The notes beneath the pieces are model-generated. The model worked only from the letters and a program-made list of their open reading frames with translations. It did no database searches and was not told the origin of the DNA. Shown one piece after another: positions 10,261-23,354 of a stretch of 64,000 bases of DNA; within the stretch, counting starts at the first letter, position 1, and every line of letters begins with the position of its first letter. The DNA lies in the NCBI RefSeq assembly GCF_036850765.1, contig NC_089496.1:48164113-48228112 (forward strand). The letters run 5' to 3'. Position numbers and translations under genes: made by a program. The stretch is from Saccopteryx bilineata (taxonomy: Eukaryota; Chordata; Mammalia; Chiroptera; Emballonuridae).

Positions 10261-13142
10261 ATATGGAGTATCACTTAGCATCTGCCATTGTTAACAGTTC
10301 CCACTCCTGGGAAAGCACGGTGGAGGGGACATCAAGTCAGGAAGAGCCCTCACATCTCTTGTAATCTGGCCGCCAGGACCCCAGGCCAGAGCAAGCAAGG
10401 TGCCCCCAGGGAAAGCATCACCCCAAACTCCGCTCAGCATGTCAGATCAGCAGCCCTGAAGATCCTCTCCCCCCAGAAAGTCCAATACTTTGTGCCACCA
10501 ATAACCAGAAAATCAGCGCTGTGGGCCTTCCCCCGACGCGGTCACCAATAGAGCTAGACGTGCAACCACAGTCACGTGTGTGTATTCAGGGTGTGGGTCT
10601 GACCCGGAGCAAACACTTCACCAGCAGCTTCAACAAACCCAGTGAAGAAATGACACAGAATAAGGCACCTCTGGGTGCACACTTGGCACCAGAAATTCCA
10701 GGCTATGCCCATCCTTCTAGCTGAGGAGATGAGCGGAAGGGTCCACCAGCATCCCAGCAGACAGTGAAGGGCACCCTGGATGACGCCCAGCCGACATGCA
10801 CCTCGCCTTATCCAACGACGACTAATCAGGAAAAAAAAATTGTTAAGAGATTTAGCAACGAGGAAGCAGAGAGTACAACACTCATAATGCGGAGAAAAGA
10901 CTCACTTTCGAAAAGAAAATTCACTCAAGGAAACAAATTTGAGGGAGCCTCTGCCTGCCTTTGTTCAATGAAATTCAAGAAAACAGGTTTGCGGCACAAA
11001 AGTGAAAAAGCTGGAATCATAGAGTAATAAAAAGTAAACATATTGAGAAAGAATACACTTTTAAAAAACAAACATAGCAATGTCAAGACTATATGAACTT
11101 AAAAAAAAAAAAAAAAAAAAAGGAAACGATAAGCAGCTTCCGACACAGCCAGCCCCTGTTTGGACTGACACCCATCACGTACCAGCTGCAGATGTCCCTG
11201 CTCCCACAGCTGCCGGCTTGCTACTCTCGCATCTGCCACACAAACCCTCGGAAGTTCCAGATGTCCCTGTTTTCAAATATTGTTCAACTGCAGGACGGCA
11301 TTTGGGTGGGCGATGCTCGAGAAGCCTCTTAGCTTGTTCTTTCCCACAGACCTTTTACCCTTCTCGGCACACCCTGCCCTGCCCTGCCCTGCCCTGCCCA
11401 CCACCTACCTCTGGGGGAAATGACCACTTTCTGGGCAAAGCAGCTGCAAGGTAGTTCTTTTGCCACTGGACACCAACTAAGACTGCAAAACTTCCCTAAA
11501 AGTTTCTGAGAACGAGGAGGTGCCCTCCCTGTGTTCTGTTAGAGAATGCAGGTTTTCCCCAGTTCCGAGTCCGTCGTAAGAAATGTTGTCTAAAAGTAGC
11601 CAAGATCTTTCAATGCCTGTAATTGAAAGGTATTCTGTTCAACTTGGAGAAGATGCGCTAACACGGGGCAGCGCAAGCCTGGATGTTTTTCCAGGTGAAC
11701 TCATTTTACCTAAAGGCCAGTGTCCGTGCCCAGGACAGCTCCTGTGGCAAGCTCTAATAATCCATGCATCTAGTTTTGTTTTGTTTGTGGGTTTTTTTTA
11801 ATACTACTCAGAATGATTTTTAGTCTGCGCGCCTCAAGGAAGGGAGAAAGTGAGAAAGAGAGGGAGGGAACGGGAAAACGGACAACTATCAAGTTTCTCT
11901 TCTGAGTGAACGTTCCTAGTTTCCAGCACTCCATCCATTTCTGTCACCACGGCTGCCAAGTAACGGCTCCAGGGTAGAAGTGCCGCACCATTTTAGGAGT
12001 GGCTCCTGCTTCCCAGCGTTGGCAAGGCGCCTTTCTGTTCAGCTCGTGTGCCGTTTCGTTGTGGACGAGCCCCTGCACCTTCTCACGAGTCTCGTTTCTC
12101 CACGGACCCGCTTTGCTCCACACATGCCTCTCCGCTCCAGGCCGTAGGCTGAAACGTACAGTTCTCTGTGCCCTACGTCTAGAACAAGCCCCGGACCCTG
12201 CCTCCCCTCGGCACCATGCCAGGCTGTGGGGTGCAGAAAAGCGTTAGAAGAGAGGAAGGAATTCAGTGAGGAAAGGCCTGAACGTTGTAGTTTGAAATCT
12301 GAAAGGCTGTCGGACTAGAAGAAAGCCTTCATATTTCCCCCTCCCCACACACACACACAAAAATAATATCCAAGACCCAGGGGGTGGGCTTTATTAGGAA
12401 GCAACGTTTTGCCTCAACTTCGTAACTTAGAAAGCCCTGCCATGGCCGAGGCACTATTCCTACCCAAGTGAGGCCCCCCAAACCCTGCAATACTATGACT
12501 TGAAAACATGTATTTGTTGAGCTTTAGACATCACTAGAATGAAATCACCAGACAAGCACAAGAAAACGTAAAGTGGAATAAAAAGCCATGAAACACTCTC
12601 TCCTCCATCTGTCCGTTCGGCCCGAGGTTATTGCCTCTGAGAATGGGTCAGCAGTTCCTAAGATGGCAGCGCAGCCAACGACGGCCACTGTCTCAGACGG
12701 GCGTTGTTCAGTTTGAAAGAATGTGAAAGGGAACGGGATCTTTCACAGTATTTCCCTTCCGCGCCCCAGTGAATTACGAGTCCTAAAAATTCATCGGAAT
12801 AAAACAATCACCGTTTCGGTCCCTTCCGTACGGGGGTTTGTTGGCCAAAGGCGTTGCTGCGTCCTCTTCACGCACCTGCCTCCTCCACGTCAGCCCCGCC
12901 CCCTGCCACTTACCTAAATGCCACGGAAAGTAAATTAAAACAGCTCCACAACACCTGCCCACCACCCGCCCCCGCCGTGAAATGCCCAAAGTGACTTTCA
13001 GGCTTCGGCTTGAATATCATCCGTAATGCCAACTTCGTATTCTTCTAGTGAGGTGTTTGTTTCTATAATGGATTAAGATGGCTGCACTTGAAACACTCAT
13101 TCAACATGCACTGGGGTTTCTGCATGTGGGCGCCACGATAGG
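10261..13142. other. Intron stretch with simple repeats
   Basis: It contains a poly-A run at 11101-11120, a (CCCTG)n pentamer array at about 11372-11399 and a mildly CpG-enriched region at about 11940-12250. No exon with splice sites was found. Confidence 0.4.
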
Positions 13143-13150
13143 CTCTAGAC

Positions 13151-13365
13151 CGGGCGTCCCCAAACTACAGCCCGCAGGCCACCTGCAGCCCCCCTGAGGC
13201 CATTTATCCGGCCCCTGCCGCACTTCTGAAAGGGGTACCTCTTTCATTGGTGGTCAGTGAGAGGAGCGCTGTATGTGGCGGCCCCTCTACTGGTCTGAGG
13301 GACAGTGAACTGGCCTCCTGTTTGGGGGACCCCTGCTCTAGACCTAAGAAGTTTGGGGACCCCTG
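13151..13365. mobile_element. hAT MITE, family 2, internally deleted, right end duplicated
   Basis: The left end is CGGGCGTCCCCAAACTACAG, followed by the same CATTTATCCGGCCCC and GGTCTGAGGGACAGTGAACT blocks as the copy at 23355. The middle AT-rich part is missing. The first right end, GGGGGACCCCTG, stops at 13335 and is followed by CTCTAGAC, which matches CTCTAGAC at 13143-13150. A second GTTTGGGGACCCCTG plus CTCTAGAC follows 30 bp later, ending at 13365 and 13373. Confidence 0.85.
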
Positions 13366-13728
13366 CTCTAGACCTACAAAGCGGGGAAACGCAGTGTCTT
13401 CCCGCAATTAGGATCGGCGGACAGCTACCTCGCGCCCTCCACGCAGTACAGCAAGCATGACGGCAGAGGTGCTGCAGGGGGCGGAGCCAGCAGAGAGGAG
13501 GGGAATCTCCCAGCAACGAGCCCCCCTCTAGAGGACGTGGCGTCAGAGCTGTCGGAGGCCAGCCAGGCATCCGCCAGGCAAGCAAGATGAGATGCAGAAA
13601 TGGTGGGCTCTGGACCGAGAAAGCAGCCTAAGGGCGGCGGTCCCTCCCGGAAGCTCCACAGCAGGCTGCCACTCAGGGGTATGGAAGGAGACCAAGCTGC
13701 GAAAGAAGGCAGAAGCCAGCCCCTTCCC

Positions 13729-14047
13729 CAGGGGATCGGGAACCTATGGCTCGCGAGCCAGAATGTGGCTCGTTTGATGGCTGCATCTGGCTCGCAGACA
13801 AATCTTTAATAAAAAAAAAATGTTAAAAATATAAAACATTCTCATGTATTACAATCCATTCATTTCCTACCGCTCATGTTCATGGTTGCAGGTGGATGGA
13901 GCCAATCACAGCTGTCCTCTGGGACCAAACCAAATTTTTATTGGATAACGTGTAGTGTACACGGGTCATTGTATGGCTCTCACAGAATTACATTTTAAAA
14001 TATGTGGCGTTCATGGCTCTCTCAGCCAAAAAGGTTCCCGACCCCTG
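13729..14047. mobile_element. hAT MITE, family 3
   Basis: The left end is CAGGGGATCGGGAACCTATG and the right end GGTTCCCGACCCCTG, matching inverted repeats. Subterminal GGCTCGCGAGCC and TATGGCTCTC motifs repeat inside. The candidate 8-bp duplications, CCCTTCCC and CCCTACAC, agree poorly (5 of 8). The 319-bp element has no coding capacity. Confidence 0.75.
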
Positions 14048-14055
14048 CCCTACAC

Positions 14056-15640
14056 AGTCAAGGTTTCGTGGCGCCTGTTTGTGGGTGTGAGGGGGAGAGC
14101 TTATCGGGAAAGAACGCTTAGAGAAGAACACGTTTTATTGGCCATCGTTCTTCAGGACAAAGGAATGAAAACAATGGAAACAAAAACGCAGAGAATCGTC
14201 AGAGCATCATTCAGAATCCACCACATGCACACTGTGGGGGCTGTGCAGGGGGGAGCAGCTGGAATCCTGCCAGGCTGCCAAAAAGGTAAGTTCCAGAAGC
14301 CACTTTTCATTTGCAGCTATTCATGTGGAAAGAAATCACCATCACTTTTCCCTGCTGATAAACACATCACTTCAAAAACATCCATTTCAATGGACCAAAG
14401 AAATGAGAACTAAAAACCTCTCTGAATGGTGGTAATGAGAAAAGGAAGATGAGCAGAAAGGAGAAGAAAGCTCGCAGGAAGATTTCAGGAGGTTGGAACC
14501 ACACACAGACATGACTCTCTACATCTTAGAGCTCCCTCAATTTTATTCCCTGAATTCAGTCTCTTATCTAACTGGAATTACCTTGTGTGGGTAGAACGAT
14601 CCAGATGCTAACACACTCACTCACCCAACAAAACCACGGGAATTCTACCATACTAGAAACGTCGTATGTTATAGCAAGATAAATTTAAGATTACCTTTTT
14701 CCTCCACTTTTTAAAATAAATAAATAAATAAATAAATAACAGAGATAAAATTAATTCACGGACACAAACCTGCAAAGAATGGCCGATGAGATGCTGAATT
14801 AGCACACCTCCCTTCCTAACGAACTCCGGAAGGATTAGAGAACAAAACAACAAAACTCCAAGAGAACCGGGAAACCCCTCAGGTGACTCGCCCTGAACAT
14901 GTGAGGGCAGTGCCGTGCGCATCCTGGGTCTCAGACAGACCTGGGCTGGACATGACAGGGAAGCAAATTCTACAGGCTTCTATTGTGCCCCGCCCTTCGC
15001 CACTTCCAGATGCCCAGTGGCTGCTCCCACGCCTCTGGTGACCCACAACTCTAAAGGTCAAGAGATCCCAGAGAGTTTCATCAGGGTTGTTTGTCCCACC
15101 TAATGGCTCCTCTAAGGTTCCCGAGATGGCCAGAGAAGGGAACAGAATGTGGAGGGACACGTGTGGGAGGTGTTTATGAACCAGGCTGGCATGGGAAGGC
15201 ATCATCTCTGGTCACTTCCCATTGTCCAGAATCCAGCCACGTGGCCACCCTTGTAAGCGTGAAGCTGGAAGATGGGAGTCCAGTTGTGTGCCCTGGAGGA
15301 AGAGCCAGCCGATCTCTGCCGCAGCTGGAGAGTGGAACCACGTCATTCACGCTTGTTTTTTCTTTCAAGCCTTGTGTTTCTACCCCGGCGAGGGCATCAA
15401 ATGAATATTGTCTATGAAAGCGACTTGTTAACTTTATAATCCTATTAAATGGAGAGACGTGATCATCCTGATTGTGAGATCACTCCCCACACACACACAC
15501 ACACACACCTTAGGATACAAATGAGATCGTTTTCAAGGGAATTCTCCCGAGTGAATAAAACCATTCCCGAAAGAGTACATGCTATCATGTTCCATTTGTG
15601 CCACGTTTCTGAAAGGACGTAAAGAACAGATCAGTGGTTG
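14056..15640. other. Intron stretch with two microsatellites
   Basis: It holds an (AAAT)n run at about 14714-14739 and a (CA)n run at about 15488-15508. The remainder is unrecognised. Confidence 0.4.
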
Positions 15641-15930
15641 TCAAGGGTCAGAGAAAGAGGAGAGTGGGGTGAAGACAGGTGTGGAAAAGGAAGCCCACGA
15701 GAAGGACAGCATTCTGCACCTCGACTGTGGTAACAGTTGCGTAAACCGACATCCGTAATAAAGCTGCCCAGAACGAAACACAGGCACGCACGCGAGCACA
15801 ATAAAACTGGGGAAATCTGAAGACGACAGGTGGGTTATGTTAATGTCCATATCCTGGTTGTTCCATACTTTTGCGAGATACCTGCATTGGGAAAAACTAG
15901 CTAACGTGCTCGAGCAAGTAGGGAGGAAGG
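15635..15930 (+). mobile_element. Old L1 3' UTR fragment
   Basis: GATCAGTGGTTGTCAAGGGT opens the segment, and AATAAAACTGGGGAAATCTG plus TTAATGTCCATATCCTGGTT follow. These phrases occur in that order in L1M-family 3' UTRs. Divergence is high. Confidence 0.6.
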
Positions 15931-18435
15931 AAGAAATGTTCGCAGGTAAGCTATTAACCGTGCCTGAAGGTTCCGGAGAGGAGCCAGCAGGGCACACAGC
16001 CGATGACATTGGGAGCTTGGTGAGAACCAGAGAAAGACTCAAGGCCGTTTCATGCTGGGGGCTCTCAGGACCAACAGAAGAGACTGAGATGCCAGCCAGT
16101 GGCCACCACACTAACAAGATGAGGAAAGAAGAACCCAGAGCCTTTACTAAAGGGTCCCCGAGTCCACCTCGACTGGCCACGACCCTCTGGGATCTCTGAG
16201 GGCTGAGACACTTTTCCTCCTGCACAGTCACGGTCCCTTTCCAGAAGTGTGTGTCACCGTGAAGGTGACTTCACTCTGGCAGGCTGGCCGGGAAGGGTCT
16301 GTAAGAAAGGAGACGCAGAGCTGGCGGCGCAGGCAAGGAAGGGGGTGGTGACAGCCTGTCACGTCATTGTGCTGCACTGTGTGGTCCTTTCCTACCGAGT
16401 AGGAAAACGATGTGCATATTATTCACATTTGAGGTTCGTTTTCAACATAATTACCATTCAATTTCCTTCCTACCACCGATCATTTTGGAAATAGTTCTTC
16501 TTAGGGGGGCAGGGGGTAGAGAGGGTAGAGATCTAGACCTGTAGTGCATTATGATTTATTGTCTGTCTGTGCTAGCACATTCTAACAACTGAATGTGTCG
16601 AAATCAAAAGCTCTTCCTTTTGGGGGGGGGGGCTATATATTAGTAGAAAAAGACGAGTTGAAGTAATTGTTATTCATTCAAGTGTCACCGTCTCACCCAC
16701 TAGCATTCCCTCCCTCTCTTTGTGGGTGGGGACTGGGACTCTATTCATTGTTCCTTCTATTAGAATAGCGACCCCCTTCCCCTGCTCTGGTTAGAAACAC
16801 AAGCTTGTTACAGCTCAGGTAGCTAAACAAGGTAACAACTAAGACAGGACCCAACTCCCATAACTATTTAGGAAGAAAATTCATCCCCGGTTAGCTATTT
16901 TCCGTCAGGATTTACAAGGAGAGTTGACTTACAAAGGAATTAGCAGTAATCCTGCCCAATACCGGTGGATCAATAAGGAGAAAGCACTCCACCGCCCCCA
17001 AGTCAATTAGTCCTCATCGTGGACGACGGTCACTTTTGTGGTTTAAAATTATTAGCTGGTGCTTTGGCGTTTCCCCCTCGTGAGCAGTGTGAGCCTCCAC
17101 TCCGCTAGCTTCCTCATTTAGAATTTTTCAAACCTCCTACATCCTGACACATCGGCTGTAAGACTTTTTTTTTTTTTAATGACACTTGATCCTACGTGGT
17201 GTCGTAATATGTTCTATTACTGAAAGTAAAAAAGAAGAATTTTTTTTCCAGAAGAGATTTGTTGAGCTTTAGTGTCTAGCTCGGGGACTGGAAAGAGGAA
17301 GGGATAATTCCATTAAATGATTCTCTATTAAAGGGAAAAGAGAAACCGATGGAACCACAGACTGCTCCACACACACACCGACTCTGGAAGCATACGTGAG
17401 AACTGTAAAACCCGGAGGTGGTGTGTTCACACCACCACTACTGAATGTGTCTAGAGAGGAAGATTTCCGTTCCCCCCTCCCCCACCCCCGCTGGGCCACA
17501 AACCCAAACAGCCAGGGCTCGGTGAGGACCCTGCCCGGCCTCGCCGCAGAGGGGAGACCTGCTCTGTCCACAACCCAGACCAGCCACAGGCCAACCAGAG
17601 CAGGTGTGATGGCTGATCACAGATCTTCCTGCAGAGGAGGGGCTGGGCTTGGGCAGCGTTGCTATGAGACCAGGACAACAGGAGCCTAGTTTCTAGCGCT
17701 GGGACTGGTCTTTCAGGTTTATAGTCAGTCAGATGCGTGGTTCGAGGGACAGCCCAGGCCACATCTGTGTGTGCCTTTGGCCCTGGGCTCTTCACCAGGC
17801 TCGCTGCAGACGCAGCGTGGATTCCTGCCTTCCTGTTTCTTCTCAGCCCCGACATGCTCACGGTTCCCTGAACAAAGATGCTATTGGGATCGGAAGTGGA
17901 AAGCCAAACCCGTGTCCTAATGACCTGCTGCATTAGTCTTTCTTCACCTAAAACCCAGCTCCTCCTAGTGCAGGGAGGCCCCCCACCTGAGTTCCCTGGT
18001 AGTTTACAGGAAAGGGGGTTTTGTGTGTCGCCCCACCACCACCACCAGGACACATCCCCAGCGAGCGCTGGAAAGAAGAGTCTTGGTAAAGAGGGAGTCT
18101 CTGAAGTGAGCGGCGGTGGGGGGATGTTATAGGCCAGTCACAGGGACGCTGCGAGCTGAGGCAAGGCAAACTGGATCAATCACCAAACTACTTGATTTTA
18201 ATACCAGAAATACCGTTTCCTTATTCGTACAGGCATCCCTGTTTCTGCAAGCTCTCACTAGCTCTTTTGATATACTTGGCAAGGATTTCTTTCTGCCACT
18301 GTTGTTTGCCAATGATAGCCGCCCACTGGACCTTGTGGAATATAAGGTATGGGATGCTTTCCTGCACATGTTTGTGGTACATCTGCCCCCTAGCAGCTAG
18401 TCAACGGGCCTTGATAATGAGATAAGAGGGGAAAG
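15931..18435. other. Intron stretch without firm features
   Basis: G and T homopolymer runs occur near 16621 and 17166. 16990-17130 has AATTA-type motifs and moderate GC. No exon was found. Confidence 0.35.
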
Positions 18436-18439
18436 AGAG

Positions 18440-18800
18440 TTCTGAAGAAGTAATAGTAATAGTACTATTACTATAGTAATGATAACAATAGTAATATTAC
18501 TGTAGCAATAGTGATGTAGCAATTGTGTTATCGTAATACTGTTACTATAGTAATACTGTACAGTGATAGCAATAGTAATAGTATGTAAATTGCTGCAGCA
18601 CTAATGGGAATACTTATAGTACTGTAGTAATACTAAGAGTAGTACCATAGTACTATAGTAATACTGCATAGTGATAGCAATAGTAATAGTATGTAAATTG
18701 CTGCAGCACTAATAGGAATACTTATAGTACTGTAGTAATACTAAGAGTAGTACCATAGTACTATAGTAATACTGATACTGGTAATAGTATTAGCATTACA
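18440..18800. repeat. TAG/TAA-rich satellite with a 108-bp tandem duplication
   Basis: The region is built from AGTAATAG-like words. Within it a 108-bp unit starts at 18562 and recurs almost unchanged from 18670 to about 18777. Each unit contains AAATTGCTGCAGCACTAAT, which is unlike the surrounding triplets. The unit length is a multiple of three. Confidence 0.85.
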
Positions 18801-20319
18801 CTAAACTGATTCTGGTTCAATGATTCCCCAAGCCAGCACTGCATTTCAATGTCCAAGAAGCTTTTCAAAACATAGAAACCCAGGCCAGACTTTAGATCAC
18901 GTGTGAGGTGACCTAACCACGCTGACAATCCTGACCTTGCAGGCGGGGTAACACTTTCAGACAAATAACGTGAGTAATTAAACAGCCCCGTTACGGTTTG
19001 AATACTCTGGACCAGTGCCGCCTACCCTGTCTTCCACAGAACAACTGGCACACAATAGTGTTACCAGGCATCGCTAAGGAAAAGTTCTCTGAGTGAGAAT
19101 GTTCTGGAAATCCAGAGTAAACAGAGTTAAGCCAACTCTATTCACTCTTTGCCTGCTCAGAGCTTTTCCACGGGGGTGGGTGCTCACTCAGACTCTCCCA
19201 AGTAACGCTGTGTGTACAGCATTTCCCCGTGACAGCTGACAAAAGAGTCCGGTGTTCTTCTTTGCGGATCCCCCAGGACTCAACTGTTCTGTTGCCTGGG
19301 ATTTGGAAAGCCATGGAGTGCTGCCACCAAGTCCTCCGTCCCTGGATGTGCAAGTGCATTCAAGACAAGGCACCCGGAAACCCTGAGATGAAATGACGAC
19401 TGTAAATTTAAGACGAGACGGTTTTATGCACTGAAAGTGTTCTATTCCATATGGAGATAAAAAAGGCAAGGAGCAAGACTCATTTAAGAATATATATCTG
19501 CGAAAACAAAATAACTGAACCACCACCATGCAACTGTTATAGAAACCAGTTGTCGACTTGACCAATATTTCATCCACTCCGGTATTCTCTCTTTTTCAAT
19601 TTGGTGGCATTATTACATGGTTAACCAGTGATCTCATACGTTAAAAGAGAAGTGACTTGAGATACATCGATGTGTTTTTGTTTTTTTTTTACCTCTGCAG
19701 TGATGAAAGAATCTTTTTTAATTCTTTCCCTTTGTCTCTGAACATGACTTTTCTCTAATATTTTTTCTTCCTCTCTCCAGATCCTCTCTGACGACCAGTT
19801 AAAACCATTTACAAGGAAAAACGGGCAAAATGTTATGATTGCCAATTCTCAAATGCACTGTTCCACGTTTGAAATATTGCCCCTGAATTAAGCACCGGAC
19901 CACCACAACCTACAAATTCTTCTACACTCACCTGCTTCGTTTAGAAGAATTTTAAAAGGGTCTCTGGGCAAGACTACAACTAACCTGAGGTGTATTAATT
20001 TTTCAAGTCTTCTCTTCCACTAGTCAGAAAACCAAAAGAAGGTGTTTACCTGCCAGAGACCGTCCTCAACTTTAAAACGCAGGCGTGGCCTTCTTCTCAG
20101 GTTTTATTAAACATGTTTCTTAACATTCCTGTAAGTAACAGGATTTTTTTTTACTATAACACACGTAAAAATGTGAGCTGAAAGTAAGTTTTCTTTAGTT
20201 TGCATTCTTTTAAAAATGTCAGAGGAAATTCTAAAAGGAGTATTTCACAAATGATAAACACACTTCTCTTGGCATTGCCCTTTGTAGTTCCCCACTAGAG
20301 TTTCTTCAATTTTAAAAAC
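18801..20319. other. Intron stretch without recognised features
   Basis: No SINE, L1 or exon signal recognised. Confidence 0.4.
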
Positions 20320-20549
20320 CTTTGTTCCATTTGTATTCCAAAAAGAATACTTGGTCATTGTAGAAAATGTATAAAATATCCATTAAAAAAAATAAGAGAA
20401 AAATTAAAATCACATCAAGTTGTACCACCTAGAGATAAAAATTAGGATCCACGGGTAGATTTGTTTAAATAATGATTTTTTTAAAAGACTTTCCCACACG
20501 AGTTATTTATTTATTTAAATTTTTGTTTTTGTTTATCCATTTTAGAGAG

Positions 20550-20592
<43 letters not shown>

Positions 20593-21070
20593 GAGGGAGG
20601 AGCAGGAAGCATCAACTCCCATATGTGCCTTGACCAGGCAAGCGCAGGGTTTCAAACCAGCGACCTCAGCATTCCAGGTTAAGGCTTTATCCACCGCGCC
20701 ACCAAAGGCCCACACAAGTTATTTAGTAGAATGCTTTTATATGTAATATATTGCCAATATCTTCCAATGTTATCAAATATTTTTCTAACAAAATTTTAAT
20801 AACAACATAGTTTTCAACCAAATATACATCATAATTCATGTGATTAGTCCATAAATGTAGAACATTTATGTTGTTTCTAATTTTTGCTATTAGGAACTCT
20901 ATTTAAGTGAAATTTTTATCATTATATTTTTATGTGTTGCCTTCTATTGAAGCAAAATTTAGAAGTCCAATGTCAGGAATAATGAAAAGAAATATTTCTA
21001 AACTTTCCACCATGGATTGCTAAATTTCCCACTAAAAAAAAATTGTTAGCAATTTCTTCTCTTCCACCCA
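20320..21070 (-). mobile_element. Old L1M 3' region, split by a SINE
   Basis: On the plus strand the phrase order AGAAAATGTATAAAATATCC, AATCACATCAAGTTGTACCA, TTGTTTCTAATTTTTGCTAT and ACCATGGATTGCTAAATTTC follows antisense L1M 3' ends. The group A SINE at 20510-20710 sits inside it. Confidence 0.65.
20510..20710 (-). mobile_element. Group A tRNA-derived SINE
   Basis: The antisense head GCGCCACCAAAGGCC is degenerate at its end. A (GA)n tract occupies about 20550-20589. Target-site duplications are CACACGAGTTATTTA (20495-20509) and CACACAAGTTATTTA (20711-20725). Confidence 0.9.
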
Positions 21071-21287
21071 ACAGAACAGGGGCGTGCCCCCTGCTCCAGA
21101 TCGTCCCAAAGACCTGTGAAAACTGTTTGAAAGACAATGGAACTATATCTGCATAGAGGCATATTTTGTCTTCTTTTTGAACTGCTCAGATTTCCCATGG
21201 GAATTGTAGAAGGAGGGCAATAAACAGCTTGAGGTAAGATGATCCCCTTTAACTGGAGAGGCTCCCTCCATCTCAACTTAAGAAATG

Positions 21288-21597
21288 TGGCACTAGCTGT
21301 TTGGTTCAATAGATGTGTCAGCCTGACACGCAGACATTCCAGGTTCGATCCCCGATCAGGGCACACATGAGGAGCAACCATCTGTTTCGCTTACCCTCTC
21401 TCTCCCCATTCTCTCTCTCTTCCCTTCCCACAGCCAGTGACTTGGTTGGTCGAAGCATCAGCCTTAGGCACTGAGGATAGCTTGGTTGATTCAAGCATCA
21501 GCCCCAGAGGGGGGCTGCCAGGTGGATCCTGGTTGGGGCACATGCAGGAGTCTGTCTCTCTGTCTTCCCTCCTCTCACTTAAAAAAAGAAAAAAGGG
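21288..21597 (+). mobile_element. Group B SINE, diverged
   Basis: The head is degenerate (TGGCACTAGCTGTTTGGTTC), but GACATTCCAGGTTCGATCCC, GGTGGATCCTGGTTGGGGCA and GGAGTCTGTCTCTCTGTC follow in the group B order. The A-rich tail ends near 21597. The middle is rearranged or shortened. No clear flanking duplication. Confidence 0.75.
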
Positions 21598-21599
21598 GC

Positions 21600-22347
21600 T
21601 TATATGAACTAGTGTGAGGTTGTTCTGCCCGTGAACAATGATGGAAATACAATCACATGCCCCACAAGCTAGACTGTGATAAGTCACCTATTGTTAAGAT
21701 AATGCCATTTACATGCCTACTTATAATTTTATATTCTTCCCTTTCATTTTATTCTTCACTGAAAGTTAATGTATTGTAACTCATTGACAGGCAATTTATG
21801 GTAGGGTGAAAAGAAACCTAATAAAAGACAAAAATTTGTGAATGTATAAAAATAACCCAAAGCTATAAGCAGATTTATTATACATAGCTAGAACATACAT
21901 CACGTAGATGAAGGCATTTATAAAGTGCACAGTTCTTTGGAAATATACTTGACAAAGTCATTTACTTTCAGTGTCAGAAATCACCCAGAAACAGGTAAAA
22001 ATTATGCCTACAAGTGAAGAAGTATTTATATGTAGCCAAATAACCAGAGCAAAATAAAGCCTTATGGGAGACATAGATGAGTGCACTGAAAATAAAGGAG
22101 GCAAAGAAAAGATGTAAAATACAAAGTTAAAAAGAGACCCAGTAACTACACCATAACTTTATTATAGGACACCTGTCATCCTGACTTCATTTGACAATTC
22201 TCAGTAGGTAAATCTCTAGCAAACGGATATTCAATCATTTAATAATATTGCCCTATAACCTAGAAATTGCTTTCGGGTCTTTAAATTTACTTCCTGATGT
22301 CATGGACCTGACCTTCCATGGAAAGATTCAGTAAAGTTTTCTTTCTT
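21600..22347. other. AT-rich intron sequence
   Basis: Nothing recognised. Confidence 0.4.
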
Positions 22348-22362
22348 TAATTGTTGCTTCTT

Positions 22363-22699
22363 TTTTTTTTCTTTTTTTTACAGGGATAGAGAGAAAGTCA
22401 GAGAGAGGGATAGATAGGGACAGTCAGACAGCAACGGAGAGAGACGAGAAGCATCAATCATCAGTTTTTCATTGCGACACCTTAGTTGTTCATTGATTGC
22501 TTTCTCATATGTGCTTTGACCGCGGGCCTTCAGCAGACCAAGTAACCCCTTGCTCGAGCCAGCGACCTTGGGTCCAAGCTGGTGAGCTTTTTGCTCAAGC
22601 CAGATGAGCCTGCCCTCAAGCTGGCGACCTCAGGGTCTCAACCTGGGTCCTCCACATCCCAGTCCGACGCTCTATCCACTGCACAATGCCTGGTCAGGC
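22363..22699 (-). mobile_element. Group C tRNA-derived SINE, near full length
   Basis: The antisense head ends GCCTGGTCAGGC at 22699. The body has the antisense forms of the GCTGGCTCGAGCAAGGGG and GCAATCAATGAACAACTAAG blocks. Perfect 15-bp duplications TAATTGTTGCTTCTT flank it (22348-22362, 22700-22714). Confidence 0.93.
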
Positions 22700-23034
22700 T
22701 AATTGTTGCTTCTTGACAGAACAATTCCTCTTTTATTGTGTCATGAATCTGAATGCCAAGTTTTGATGGTGGTGCTAAGGTTCCCTATCTGTGTGGGCAG
22801 TGGAGGGCCAAGATGCCCCTCCACTGTAAGAACAAAGCAGGCGTGCCACTCCTGTGGGCCTCCGCCATACTCTGCACACCCACCACGAATGTGCACATCA
22901 CGGTGTGTTACTATCATCAGGTTGCATGCCTCTGTCGGTACCTGTGCCGAGACATACAGAGGCTGAAAGTCAGGTCTATGACCTCAAGGAGTAACTACTC
23001 TGATGTCACAGAATAATCTCACTGAGCACTCAAA

Positions 23035-23165
23035 ACGGACCTATAAAGTAGTCAATATTATTCCTATTTCACAATAAAAATGGTACAAATTTCTGTGACT
23101 TTTCCAGGGTCACACACCTAGAAAGTGTTGGTATTTGACTCCAGAGCCTGCGTTTTTAAACATTA
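23035..23165 (-). repeat. MIR
   Basis: TATTCCTATTTCACA, CCAGGGTCACACACCTAGAA and TTTGACTCCAGAGCCTGCG are the antisense MIR core. Confidence 0.7.
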
Positions 23166-23354
23166 TGCTATTCAGCAAATACATAGTACAGATTGGGTGA
23201 TTTGACACATGATTAAACAAATAAATAAAATACACTACACAATGGATTTAATACCATAATCATATTCCCATTCAGCCTCTCAAGTTGCTTTGAGACAGAA
23301 TATGTTTAAATTTGAGTATCTAAATTTCTCAAGTCAAAATTAGATCCCATAAAC

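Noticed and set aside
11940..12250. Possible CpG island or alternative promoter
   Set aside because: CpG and GC content are only moderately raised, and no first-exon coding sequence of PDE1C follows.
15641..16231. 196-codon open frame (-)
   Set aside because: It starts on the antisense strand of an L1 3' UTR fragment and has no known domain.
18440..18800. CRISPR-like direct repeats
   Set aside because: The repeats are a degenerate trinucleotide satellite with no spacer structure, in a mammalian intron.
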